Shown here: piece by piece, positions 41,594 to 49,418 of the stretch
Layout: the number at the start of each line of letters is the position of its first letter
Numbering within the stretch: the stretch's first letter is position 1
Assembly: GCF_001293685.1 (NCBI RefSeq)
Contig: NZ_BCAG01000005.1
Location: forward strand, 186,001 to 250,000
DNA length: 64,000 bases
Direction of reading: 5' to 3'
Source of the DNA: Desulfatitalea tepidiphila
Lineage (GTDB): Bacteria > Desulfobacterota > Desulfobacteria > Desulfobacterales > Desulfosarcinaceae
The notes under the pieces: generated by a model
What the model saw: only the letters and a program-made list of their open reading frames with translations
Told to the model about the DNA's origin: nothing
Databases searched by the model: none
Program-made: the position numbers and the translations under genes

Positions 41594-43831
41594 ATGTCCC
41601 AATGGCATAAAACCGGATGCGTCCTGTGCGCCCAGAATTGCGGGCTGGAAATTCGCGTGGAAAACGGCCGCATGGTCCAGGTACGCCCGGACAAGGAGAA
41701 TCCCCGCAGCCAGGGCTATGCCTGTCGCAAGGGATTGAACGTGATCTACCATCAATACCCGGCCGACCGGTTGACCGAACCGCTCAAACGCCACGGCAAG
41801 GATTTCCAACCGATCTCCTGGGATCAGGCCATCGATGAAATCGCCGAGCGGCTGCAAGCCCTGGTGGACCGCCACGGCCCGCGCTGTCTGGCATTCATGG
41901 GTTTCGGCTCACAGGGCGGCCATTTGGAAGGCGCTTTCGGCGTGTCCATTCTGCGGGCTTTGGGTTCCCAGTATCTCTACACGTCGGCCGGCCAGGAGTT
42001 CAGTGGTATCTTCTGGGTCAACGGGCGCATGATCGGCAAGCAGTACCTCACGCCCATTCCCGATGAGCACGAATCCGAAATGATGGTGGCCTGGGGCTGG
42101 AACGGCATGCAGAGCCACCAGATTCCCCGGGCGCCCCTGGTGCTCAAGGGGTTCAGCAAGGACCCCGACCGCCTGCTGGTGGTCATCGACCCGCGCCGCA
42201 GCGAGACGGCGGCCATCGCCGATATTCACCTGGCCGTGCGCCCGGGCACCGATGCACTGTTGGCCAAAGCCATGATCGCCATCATCGTCCAGGAGGGCTG
42301 GGAAAACCAGACCTACATTCGCGATCACGTGGCTGGATGGGAGACAGTCCGCCCCTGGTTCGAACGGTTTGACGCCCGGGCCGCTGTGGCGGTGTGCGAA
42401 CTGGACTTCGAGGCGGTTCACCGCCTCTGCCGCCTGATGACCACCCGGCGCTGGGCCATGCATCCGGACCTGGGCATCTATATGGGGCGGCGCAGTACCC
42501 TCAACTCTTATATGATCAATATCCTGGCCGCCATTTGCGGCGGCTTCGCCAAGCGAGGCGGCAACGTGATCCCCGGCATGGTGATGCCCCTGGGCCGTCA
42601 CGCCGACGACCGCGACCCCAAAAATTGGCGCACCATGGCCACCGACATGCCGCCGGTAGCGGCCGGTTCCTTCCCGCCCGCGGTCATGCCCGAGGAGATT
42701 CTCAGCGACCACCCCGAACGGCTGCGGGCGGTCTATGTCAGCTCCTGCAACCCGCTGCGCGCCTATCCGGACACCACGGCCTACGAACGCGCCTTTGCCC
42801 AACTCGACTTGCTGGTGGTCAACGACATCGTCATGAGCGAAACCGCCCGTCTGGCCCATTACGTGCTGCCCTGCCGAACCTTTTACGAATCGTGGGACGG
42901 CACCTTCTTCCCGCTCACCTTTCCGGAGGTCTACTTCCAGCTCCGGCGGCCCATCGTCCAACCACCCGAGAGGTGTTTGGAGGCCTCCCAGATCTTCACC
43001 CGCCTGGCCGACCGGCTGGACCTGATTCCCGATATTCCTCCCGAGGTGCGAGCCGCGGCCAGCGGGGACCGCATGGCCTTCGGCGCCCGATTGATGGCCT
43101 GGGCGGCCAAAGAGCCCCGGGCACTTGCGGCCATGCCATTTGTTTTGGCCAAAACACTGGGTGAACAGTGGGACAGCGCGGCCAAGGCCGCACTGTGGGG
43201 GATACTGATGACGGCACCCAAGGCGTTGCGGGAGAACGCCGCCCGTGCCGGCTTCGAGAAAACCCCGGAGCAGGGAGATCGCATCTTCCAGGCGTTGCTG
43301 GACAACCCCCAGGGCATGTGGGTGGGCCGGGTCGACCCGGCGCAGAATATGGCGGACCTCAAGACCCCATCGGGAAAGATAGAGGTCGTGATCCCCGAAC
43401 TGGCCGACCAGGCCCAGGCGCTGAATGCTGAAAGCGAGGCCGAAGATCTTGAACTGCCACCAGAGTTCCCCCTGATCCTCAACGCCGGCCGCCACACCCG
43501 GTTCAACGCCAATACCCTGATGCGCAACCCTGAGTGGAACAGAGGCAAACGCGCCTGCACCGTGGCGGTCCATGCGGACGATGCCGCCCGGATGGAATTA
43601 AGCGACGGCCAGCAGGTGCGGGTGACCACCGCCGCCGGCAGCTCGGTGGGCGAACTGGAGATCAGCGATCAGGTCCGGCCGGGAACGGTGCTGATTCCCC
43701 ATGGCTTCGGCCTGCTCTATGGGGACGAAACCTACGGCATCAACGTCAACCGCCTGACGAAAAACACGCACCGCGATCCGCTGGGCACGCCGCTGCACCG
43801 CTTCGTGCCCTGCCGGGTAGAAGCGGCATGA
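41594..43831 (+). CDS. Molybdopterin-dependent oxidoreductase (formate dehydrogenase/DMSO reductase family)
   Basis: 745 residues. N-terminal 4Fe-4S site CVLCAQNC...CRKG (residues 9-52) ahead of the Mo/W-bis-pterin catalytic domains. No twin-arginine signal (starts MSQWHKTGC), so the enzyme is cytoplasmic. Around the usual Mo-ligand position the sequence is SAGQEFSGIFWVNGR, with no Cys or Sec there, so the metal ligand is uncertain. Molydop-binding domain at the C-terminus (LNAGRHTRFNANTLMRNP, HGFGLLYGDETYGINVNR). Electron acceptor is probably the Fe-S protein encoded 90 bp downstream; FmdE and MoeA-like genes follow. Substrate unknown. Confidence 0.88.
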   Translation: MSQWHKTGCVLCAQNCGLEIRVENGRMVQVRPDKENPRSQGYACRKGLNVIYHQYPADRLTEPLKRHGKDFQPISWDQAIDEIAERLQALVDRHGPRCLAFMGFGSQGGHLEGAFGVSILRALGSQYLYTSAGQEFSGIFWVNGRMIGKQYLTPIPDEHESEMMVAWGWNGMQSHQIPRAPLVLKGFSKDPDRLLVVIDPRRSETAAIADIHLAVRPGTDALLAKAMIAIIVQEGWENQTYIRDHVAGWETVRPWFERFDARAAVAVCELDFEAVHRLCRLMTTRRWAMHPDLGIYMGRRSTLNSYMINILAAICGGFAKRGGNVIPGMVMPLGRHADDRDPKNWRTMATDMPPVAAGSFPPAVMPEEILSDHPERLRAVYVSSCNPLRAYPDTTAYERAFAQLDLLVVNDIVMSETARLAHYVLPCRTFYESWDGTFFPLTFPEVYFQLRRPIVQPPERCLEASQIFTRLADRLDLIPDIPPEVRAAASGDRMAFGARLMAWAAKEPRALAAMPFVLAKTLGEQWDSAAKAALWGILMTAPKALRENAARAGFEKTPEQGDRIFQALLDNPQGMWVGRVDPAQNMADLKTPSGKIEVVIPELADQAQALNAESEAEDLELPPEFPLILNAGRHTRFNANTLMRNPEWNRGKRACTVAVHADDAARMELSDGQQVRVTTAAGSSVGELEISDQVRPGTVLIPHGFGLLYGDETYGINVNRLTKNTHRDPLGTPLHRFVPCRVEAA

Positions 43832-43840
43832 AAATTATAT

Positions 43841-43886
43841 AGACAGAATTCCTTCACTTTCATACGTTGAACTTTCCACTTTAAAC
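43841..43886. repeat. Heptanucleotide-repeat intergenic element, copy 6
   Basis: AGACAGAATTCCTTCACTTT, then CATACGTTGAACTTTCCACT and TTAAAC. Same conserved AATTCCTTCACTTT head as the copies at 55.8 and 47.0 kb. It lies between the molybdoenzyme and the Fe-S protein genes. Confidence 0.65.
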
Positions 43887-43920
43887 AGCCCCCATGGAGG
43901 GGGCCAAAGGAGCCGACAGC

Positions 43921-45003
43921 ATGACCGAACCCGTCTACACCGAACTGATGAATGTGATGAAAAAAAGGGGTGGGGAGTTTGCGGGAATGGACATCCCCGA
44001 ATTCTACGCCATGGCTCAGGAACTGTTCACCCCGGCCGAGGCCGAGGTCAACAACGCCATGCCAAGGGGACCTTTCACAGCCCCGGACCTGGCCAAGCAG
44101 ATGGGCCGGCCGGTGGAAGAGATCGAGCCGATTCTGGAGGCCATGGCCGACAAGGGGCTTTGCGTTTCGCTGCGCATGGGCGACACCACTTTTTATCAGA
44201 GCGCCCGCTTCATGCCCGGCATCTTCGAGTTTCAGTTCATGCCGGGCCGGTCAACCGAGCGGGACAAAAAGATCGCCAGGCTTATCTATGCCTATAAGAA
44301 AGCCCACGATGAAAAGTCGGATATCGGCAAGCCAAAATTTCCCACCAACCGGGTCATTACCGTCGACCGCACCATAGCGGCGAACAATCAGGTCCATACC
44401 TACGATCAGGTGCAATCCTTCATCGACAAACACGATCAGATCGCCGTGACCACCTGTTATTGCCGCCACGCCGCGGCCCTGAGAGGCGAAGACACCCACG
44501 GCATGCCCAACGATGTCTGTATGCAGTTCGGCATGGGCGCCCAGTTCGCCGTCGAACGGCTTAACGGACGCAAGATCACCAAAGCGGAGGCGCGCGAGGT
44601 ACTCGATCGCGCCGAGGCGGCCGGCCTCATTCATATGAGCATCAACAAAGCCGACGACGTGGAGTTCATCTGCAACTGCGACCGCTGGCACTGTGTGGCC
44701 GTGACCCACGCCCTGGCCAAACCCAAGCCGGGACTGGCCTTCAGCAGCGGTTTTGAACCGCGCTTCGACGCGGATCGCTGCGTGGCCTGCGAAACGTGTA
44801 TCGGGCGCTGCCCGGCCGAGGCGCTCCAAATGGGACCCGACGATGTTCCGGTGGTGGACCTGGACCGCTGTTTCGGATGCGCCGTCTGTGCCACCGGATG
44901 CCCGTCGGAAGCCATCAGTATGCACAGTCGGGCCGACATTCCCGCGCCGCCCAGGGATGGCAAGGCCCTGAAGGAGGCCATCAAAACCAGTGCACGACTT
45001 TAA
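43921..45003 (+). CDS. 4Fe-4S ferredoxin-type protein with N-terminal winged-helix-like region
   Basis: 360 residues from ATG 43921 (AAAGGAG upstream). The first 100 residues look like a winged helix (LAKQMGRPVEEIEPILEAMA, DKGLCVSLRMGDTTFYQ). The middle part contains further Cys (VTTCYCRHAA, ICNCDRWHC) that could bind a metal or cluster. The C-terminus has two 4Fe-4S motifs, CVACETCIGRCP and CFGCAVCATGCP. It is a likely electron carrier for the upstream molybdoenzyme, with possible sensing by the N-terminal region. The FmdE gene overlaps its 3' end by 14 bp. Confidence 0.82.
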   Translation: MTEPVYTELMNVMKKRGGEFAGMDIPEFYAMAQELFTPAEAEVNNAMPRGPFTAPDLAKQMGRPVEEIEPILEAMADKGLCVSLRMGDTTFYQSARFMPGIFEFQFMPGRSTERDKKIARLIYAYKKAHDEKSDIGKPKFPTNRVITVDRTIAANNQVHTYDQVQSFIDKHDQIAVTTCYCRHAAALRGEDTHGMPNDVCMQFGMGAQFAVERLNGRKITKAEAREVLDRAEAAGLIHMSINKADDVEFICNCDRWHCVAVTHALAKPKPGLAFSSGFEPRFDADRCVACETCIGRCPAEALQMGPDDVPVVDLDRCFGCAVCATGCPSEAISMHSRADIPAPPRDGKALKEAIKTSARL

Positions 45004-45622
45004 TCGACTCCTGGCAGCATCTGCGGAAGCCCACGGCCATCTGTGCCCCGGCCAGGTGGTGGGGGTGCGCATGGCCCTGCTGGGCTGCCGGCTCATCGGG
45101 TTGGATGATCCCCGGTGCCGCGATCAGATCAAGAAGCTGATCGTCTATGTGGAAATGGACCGGTGCACGGCCGACGCCGTGGCCTTTGTCACCGGGGTGA
45201 AACTGGGCCGCCGCTCTCTCAAATTCATGGATTACGGCATCATGGCGGCCACCTTCATCAACCTCGATGGGCCCAGGGCCTTTCGGGTCATCTCTACCGA
45301 AGAGGCCCGCGACCTGGCGCCGCTCTATGCGCCCGGGGAAACCAACAAGATCCGCCAGCAGATCGAAGCCTACCGCAAGATGCCCGAATGCGTGCTGTTC
45401 AGGGTCCAGAAGGTGCATGTGCCGATCAGCCCCTATGATCTTCCCGGCCCCACGCGCAGCAAAGCCACCTGCGCGCGCTGTGGACAGGTGGTGCGCGATG
45501 GCAAGGAAATCATCCGGGATGGCGAACCACTTTGCAAACCGTGCGCCCTGGGTGCATACTTCCAAAACCCCCAGGCAACCGGTTGGCCGGAGATGCACCG
45601 ATCGCCTGACGATGACGCTTAG
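44990..45622 (+). CDS. FmdE-family protein with C-terminal zinc ribbon
   Basis: 210 residues from GTG 44990, overlapping the ferredoxin gene by 14 bp. The FmdE signature is HGHLCPGQVVGVRMA, then KKLIVYVEMDRCTADAV and GRRSLKFMDYGIMAATF. The C-terminal ribbon is CARCGQVVRDGKE...CKPC. FmdE proteins accompany formylmethanofuran/formate dehydrogenase-type molybdo- or tungstoenzymes and probably help load or hold the pterin cofactor; the context here is exactly that. Confidence 0.9.
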   Translation: MHDFNRLLAASAEAHGHLCPGQVVGVRMALLGCRLIGLDDPRCRDQIKKLIVYVEMDRCTADAVAFVTGVKLGRRSLKFMDYGIMAATFINLDGPRAFRVISTEEARDLAPLYAPGETNKIRQQIEAYRKMPECVLFRVQKVHVPISPYDLPGPTRSKATCARCGQVVRDGKEIIRDGEPLCKPCALGAYFQNPQATGWPEMHRSPDDDA

Positions 45623-45675
45623 GCGTTCTCCGAACGAGATACAAACGCGACGGGAACGATAAAAAGGTCCACACC

Positions 45676-46707
45676 ATGCTGAAAAAGGTCCCGCTGGAAC
45701 AATCCATTGGCACCAACCTGGCCCATGACATCACCGAAGTGCGGCCGGGCGAGTTCAAAGGCCCGGCCTTTCGCAAGGGGCATCGGGTCTGTGAAGAAGA
45801 TATCTGCCACCTGCAGCGGCTGGGCAAAAACCATCTCTATGTCGTGGATCTGGAAGCCGACGAACTCCATGAGAACGAAGCCGCCGCCCTGCTGGCCGCG
45901 GCCATCGCCGGTCCGGGCGTGGTGTGGCGGGACGATCCCAGGGAAGGCAAAATCGAGATGTTTGCCGAAAACGACGGCCTGGTCCGTGTCGATACGGCCG
46001 CCCTGGGCGCGTTGAACATGATCGACGAGGTGATGTGCGCCACCGTGCACACCCACACCCGCATCCGCAAAGGAGAACTGGTGGCCGCCACCCGGGCCAT
46101 TCCGCTGGTCGTGAAACGCGAACCTGTCGAAAGGGCCACGGCCATTGCGCGCAGCCACGGTGCCATCGTGGAAGTCCTTCCATTGCGGCCGGCGCGGGTC
46201 GGGTTGATCATCACCGGTGACGAGGTCTATCACGGCCGCATCCGGGACGGGTTCGAACCCATTTTGAGAGGCAAGCTCGCCGACTTGGGCGCAAGGGTCC
46301 AAGCCTTGGCCTTTCTGCCCGACGATGCCGAGCGCATCGCCGAAAAAATCGGGGAACACCTGCAGGCCGGCTGCGATCTTTTACTGCTCACCGGCGGCAT
46401 GAGCGTGGACCCGGACGATGTCACCCGCCACGGCATCCGTCTGGCCGGCGCCGATGACATGCATTACGGCACCGCCGTGCTGCCCGGCGCCATGTTGCTG
46501 GTGGCTTATGTCGGCGCCGTTCCCATTATCGGCGTGCCGGCATGCGGCCTGCACCATCCGGCGACCGCCCTGGATCTGGTTCTACCGCGCATTCTGGCCG
46601 GGGAGCGCATCGGCAAGGCCCAGCTGGCTTTTCTGGGACACGGAAGCCTCTGCCGGCAGTGTCCGACCTGCAGTTTCCCCCGCTGTGCGTTCGGCATAAC
46701 CACGTAG
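45676..46707 (+). CDS. MoeA-like molybdopterin-binding protein with Cys-rich tail
   Basis: 343 residues. The central MoCF_biosynth domain has GLIITGDEVYHGRIRDGFEP and LLLLTGGMSVDPDDVTRHGI, with PACGLHHPATALDLVLPRIL. N-terminal part is reminiscent of MoeA domains (LEQSIGTNLAHDITEV). The tail CRQCPTCSFPRCAFG contains four Cys in 12 residues, which could bind a metal and is unusual for MoeA. It probably inserts Mo/W into the cofactor for the enzyme of this operon. Confidence 0.82.
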   Translation: MLKKVPLEQSIGTNLAHDITEVRPGEFKGPAFRKGHRVCEEDICHLQRLGKNHLYVVDLEADELHENEAAALLAAAIAGPGVVWRDDPREGKIEMFAENDGLVRVDTAALGALNMIDEVMCATVHTHTRIRKGELVAATRAIPLVVKREPVERATAIARSHGAIVEVLPLRPARVGLIITGDEVYHGRIRDGFEPILRGKLADLGARVQALAFLPDDAERIAEKIGEHLQAGCDLLLLTGGMSVDPDDVTRHGIRLAGADDMHYGTAVLPGAMLLVAYVGAVPIIGVPACGLHHPATALDLVLPRILAGERIGKAQLAFLGHGSLCRQCPTCSFPRCAFGITT

Positions 46708-46736
46708 GTTATTTCTTCTGCATGAGGAGGCGAAAA

Positions 46737-47012
46737 ATGCACACCGTCAAATGCACGGTCACATCGGTCAAGGGATTCTGTTCGGCCGGCTACAAGGTGG
46801 GAGATACTTTTTACGTGAAGGAAGCCTTCATCGTCGAGGCCGATACCCCCAAGGGCATTTGCCTGCATGCCCTCAGCGCGATGGCGCCCTATTTGTCCGC
46901 CTATGCCCGACATACCGCCCCGGACGACTGGATCAACCGTAAAAAGGAGTTCCAATGCCCGGACAGCACTAACTCGGTGGTGTTCAGCGTCGAACGCATC
47001 GCAAAGGATTAG
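46737..47012 (+). CDS. TIGR04076-family small protein
   Basis: 91 residues from ATG 46737, preceded by GAGGAGG. Features of the family are visible: MHTVKCTVTSVKGFCSAGYK, VGDTFYV and GICLHALSAMAPYLSAY, with a late Cys (KKEFQCPDS). Function is unknown; members often sit near redox and molybdenum genes, as here. It is the last gene of the plus-strand operon. Confidence 0.75.
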   Translation: MHTVKCTVTSVKGFCSAGYKVGDTFYVKEAFIVEADTPKGICLHALSAMAPYLSAYARHTAPDDWINRKKEFQCPDSTNSVVFSVERIAKD

Positions 47013-47040
47013 AAGAAGGCATTCCTTCATGATGTATAGA

Positions 47041-47081
47041 ATCGACAGAATACCTTCACTTTAAACTTTAAACTTAAAACT
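47041..47081. repeat. Heptanucleotide-repeat intergenic element, copy 7
   Basis: ATCGACAGAATACCTTCACT followed by ACTTTAA units (TTAAACTTTAAACTTAAAAC). It lies between convergent genes. Confidence 0.7.
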
Positions 47082-47097
47082 GCCCCGCGTAGCGGGC

Positions 47098-48087
47098 CTA
47101 CACCGTCACCACGATCTTGCCGATCTGCTGGTTGGACTCCAGGTAGCGGTGCGCCTCGACTACCTCGTCCAAGGTGAACGTCCGATCGATGCGCGGCTTG
47201 AATTGACCGCTGGCCAGGCCGTCGTAGACGTATTGCCGGGCGCGGGCCATTTTTTCGGCGTCCGCGGTGATCTCGAACAGGGTGTAGCCGCGCACGGTGA
47301 GCCCCTTGCGCATGGCATCGAAGAGCGGAAACGGTGTCGGTGCCATGGCCAGGGCACCGTATTCGAAGATGATGGCGCCGGGGGCCGCGGCCTTGGCAAG
47401 CTTTTCCAGCAGCGGCCCGGAGACCGGATCGAAGATCAGCCGGGCGCCCTTGCCGCCGGTGATCTCCTTGCACCTCTTGTAAAGATCTTCCTCGTCGGTG
47501 ACGATGACATGATCGGCGCCCGCATCACGAAGGGCCTGCCGTTTGGCCGCGCCCCGGGTGGTGGCGATGGCCGTGGCGCCGGCCGCCTTCACGATCTGGA
47601 TCGCGGCCAGTCCCACGCTGCTGCTGGCGGCGGTGATCAGGACCGCATCCTCTTTCTCGAGGCCGCCGAACGCCACCAGCGCGCCATAAGCGGTCATATA
47701 CTGCATCCAACTGGCCGCGCTTTCGACGGCCGAGAGCCGTTCCGGGTAGGTGGTCACGGCAGCGGCGGGCACCACGGTGCTCTCCCCATAGACGCCGTAT
47801 TCACGCATGGAAAAGGCGGGAATCGTACTCACCCGGTCACCGACAGCCAGGCCGCTGACCCCCGGCCCCACCGCATCCACGATACCCGCGGCTTCGTAGC
47901 CGATGCGGGATGGGGTCTTGGGCCGCTGAAAATACATGCCCTGCCGGAACACGGCTTCGGCGCGGTTGAGACCGAAGGCCTCGACCCTGATGCGAACTTC
48001 TCCCGGTCCCGGCGCCTGCAACGGTTCATCGACGAGCTGCAGGACTTCGGGCCCTCCCAGTTGCGTGAATCTGACGATACGCGGCAT
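47098..48087 (-). CDS. Quinone-oxidoreductase-like MDR dehydrogenase (zinc-independent)
   Basis: 329 residues. Starts MPRIVRFTQLGGPEVLQLVD, typical of the QOR branch. No structural-zinc Cys cluster. NADPH motif AASSSVGLAAIQIVKAAGAT. The family reduces quinones, enals or enoyl-thioesters with NADPH. It is a single gene, leftward, separated by 78 bp from ackA on the same strand. Confidence 0.88.
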   Translation of the reverse strand: MPRIVRFTQLGGPEVLQLVDEPLQAPGPGEVRIRVEAFGLNRAEAVFRQGMYFQRPKTPSRIGYEAAGIVDAVGPGVSGLAVGDRVSTIPAFSMREYGVYGESTVVPAAAVTTYPERLSAVESAASWMQYMTAYGALVAFGGLEKEDAVLITAASSSVGLAAIQIVKAAGATAIATTRGAAKRQALRDAGADHVIVTDEEDLYKRCKEITGGKGARLIFDPVSGPLLEKLAKAAAPGAIIFEYGALAMAPTPFPLFDAMRKGLTVRGYTLFEITADAEKMARARQYVYDGLASGQFKPRIDRTFTLDEVVEAHRYLESNQQIGKIVVTV

Positions 48088-48165
48088 GGCAACACCTCGC
48101 TTGCATGATGAAGATGAGTTTAACGGATTCGAATATCGAATAATTTAAGATAGCAGGCGGACATG

Positions 48166-49410
48166 TCAACCAACGGCGGGAGCCCCGTAGCGTTGCGCCT
48201 CCGGCTCGACGACCAGCTGATAAGCCTGGCGGGCGATCATGCGCTCTTCGTCGGTTGGGATGACCAGGACCTTGACCTTGCTGTTCGGGGCCGAAATGAA
48301 ACCGGACCGGCCATCCACGGTTTGGTGGTTGGCGTCGGGGTCGAGGATCAGACCCAGGTCCTCCCACCCTTCGAGGACCAATTGGCGCACCTCGCGGGCG
48401 TTCTCCCCGATGCCCCCGGTGAAGACCAGGGCCTGGGCCCCGGAGAGGGCGAAGTGATAGGCGCCGATATATTTGCGCAGGGTGTGCACGTACATCTCCA
48501 CGGCCAGGGCCGCGTCCGGGTTGCCCTCTGCGCGGGCGGCCATGATGGTACGCAGATCGCGGCCGCAACCGCCGATGGCCTTGAGCCCGCTTTCGTTATT
48601 GAGCAGTTCCACCAGTTGGGCCAGATCCAGATCCGTGCGGCGCTGCAGGTAGAGCAGTACAGCGGGGTCGAGATACCCGGCCCGGGTTCCCATGATCAGA
48701 CCCTCCAGGGGAGTGAATCCCATGCTGGTGTCCAGCGCCCGTCCGCGGGAAAAGGCCGTGATGCTGGCCCCGTTGCCCAGGTGGGCGCTGATCAGTTTGA
48801 GCTCGCCGATGGGCATCTCGAGCAGATCGGCGGCCGTCTGGGTCACATAGTGGTGGGAAAGGCCGTGAAAACCGAAGCGACGGATGCCATAGCGGCTGTA
48901 CCACTCCCGCGGCACGGCATAGAGATAGGATTTGGCCGGCATGCTGCAGTAAAACGTGGTGTCGAAACAGGCGACCTGGGGCCGGTCGGCCATGCGGTCC
49001 CGGCAGGCGCGCAACACGTCCAGGGCCGGCGGCAGATGCAGGGGGGCCAGCTCCTGGATCGACGCCAGCTGCGCCATGGCCTGGTCGTCGATCCGGGCGG
49101 GCCCGGCGAAGATATCGCGGCCGTGCACGATGCGGTGGCCCAAAAGGTCGATGGAAAGCCCTTTTGCCCCGGAAACCTCCCCGGCCCGGTCGATGGCCGC
49201 CAGGGCCAGGATCACGGCTTCGGCGTGGCCGGAACAGGCCTGCGTGTGCTCCTGGAGGGCTCCGGCGGGCCCGGCGCAAAAGACCCGGGCCCGGCCCCGG
49301 ACCTCACCGACCCGCTCGACGATGCCGCGCAACAGCTCCCGCTCGCCGGGCATGCGGATCAGCTTGAATTTGAGTGACGAGCTGCCTGCGTTGAAGACGA
49401 GAACATTCAT
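48166..49410 (-). CDS. ackA: Acetate kinase
   Basis: 414 residues from ATG 49410. The frame is open far upstream into the next gene, but ATG 49410 gives the canonical N-terminus MNVLVFNAGSSSLKFKLI (phosphate-binding loop). Other signatures: GFHGLSHHYVTQ, ISAHLGNGASITAF, SMGFTPLEGLIMGTRAGYLDP and FTGGIGENA. It converts acetyl phosphate and ADP to acetate and ATP. It lies 8 bp after xsc, the enzyme that makes acetyl phosphate from sulfoacetaldehyde; no phosphotransacetylase gene is present here. Confidence 0.93.
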   Translation of the reverse strand: MNVLVFNAGSSSLKFKLIRMPGERELLRGIVERVGEVRGRARVFCAGPAGALQEHTQACSGHAEAVILALAAIDRAGEVSGAKGLSIDLLGHRIVHGRDIFAGPARIDDQAMAQLASIQELAPLHLPPALDVLRACRDRMADRPQVACFDTTFYCSMPAKSYLYAVPREWYSRYGIRRFGFHGLSHHYVTQTAADLLEMPIGELKLISAHLGNGASITAFSRGRALDTSMGFTPLEGLIMGTRAGYLDPAVLLYLQRRTDLDLAQLVELLNNESGLKAIGGCGRDLRTIMAARAEGNPDAALAVEMYVHTLRKYIGAYHFALSGAQALVFTGGIGENAREVRQLVLEGWEDLGLILDPDANHQTVDGRSGFISAPNSKVKVLVIPTDEERMIARQAYQLVVEPEAQRYGAPAVG

Positions 49411-49418
49411 GGCGTCGC

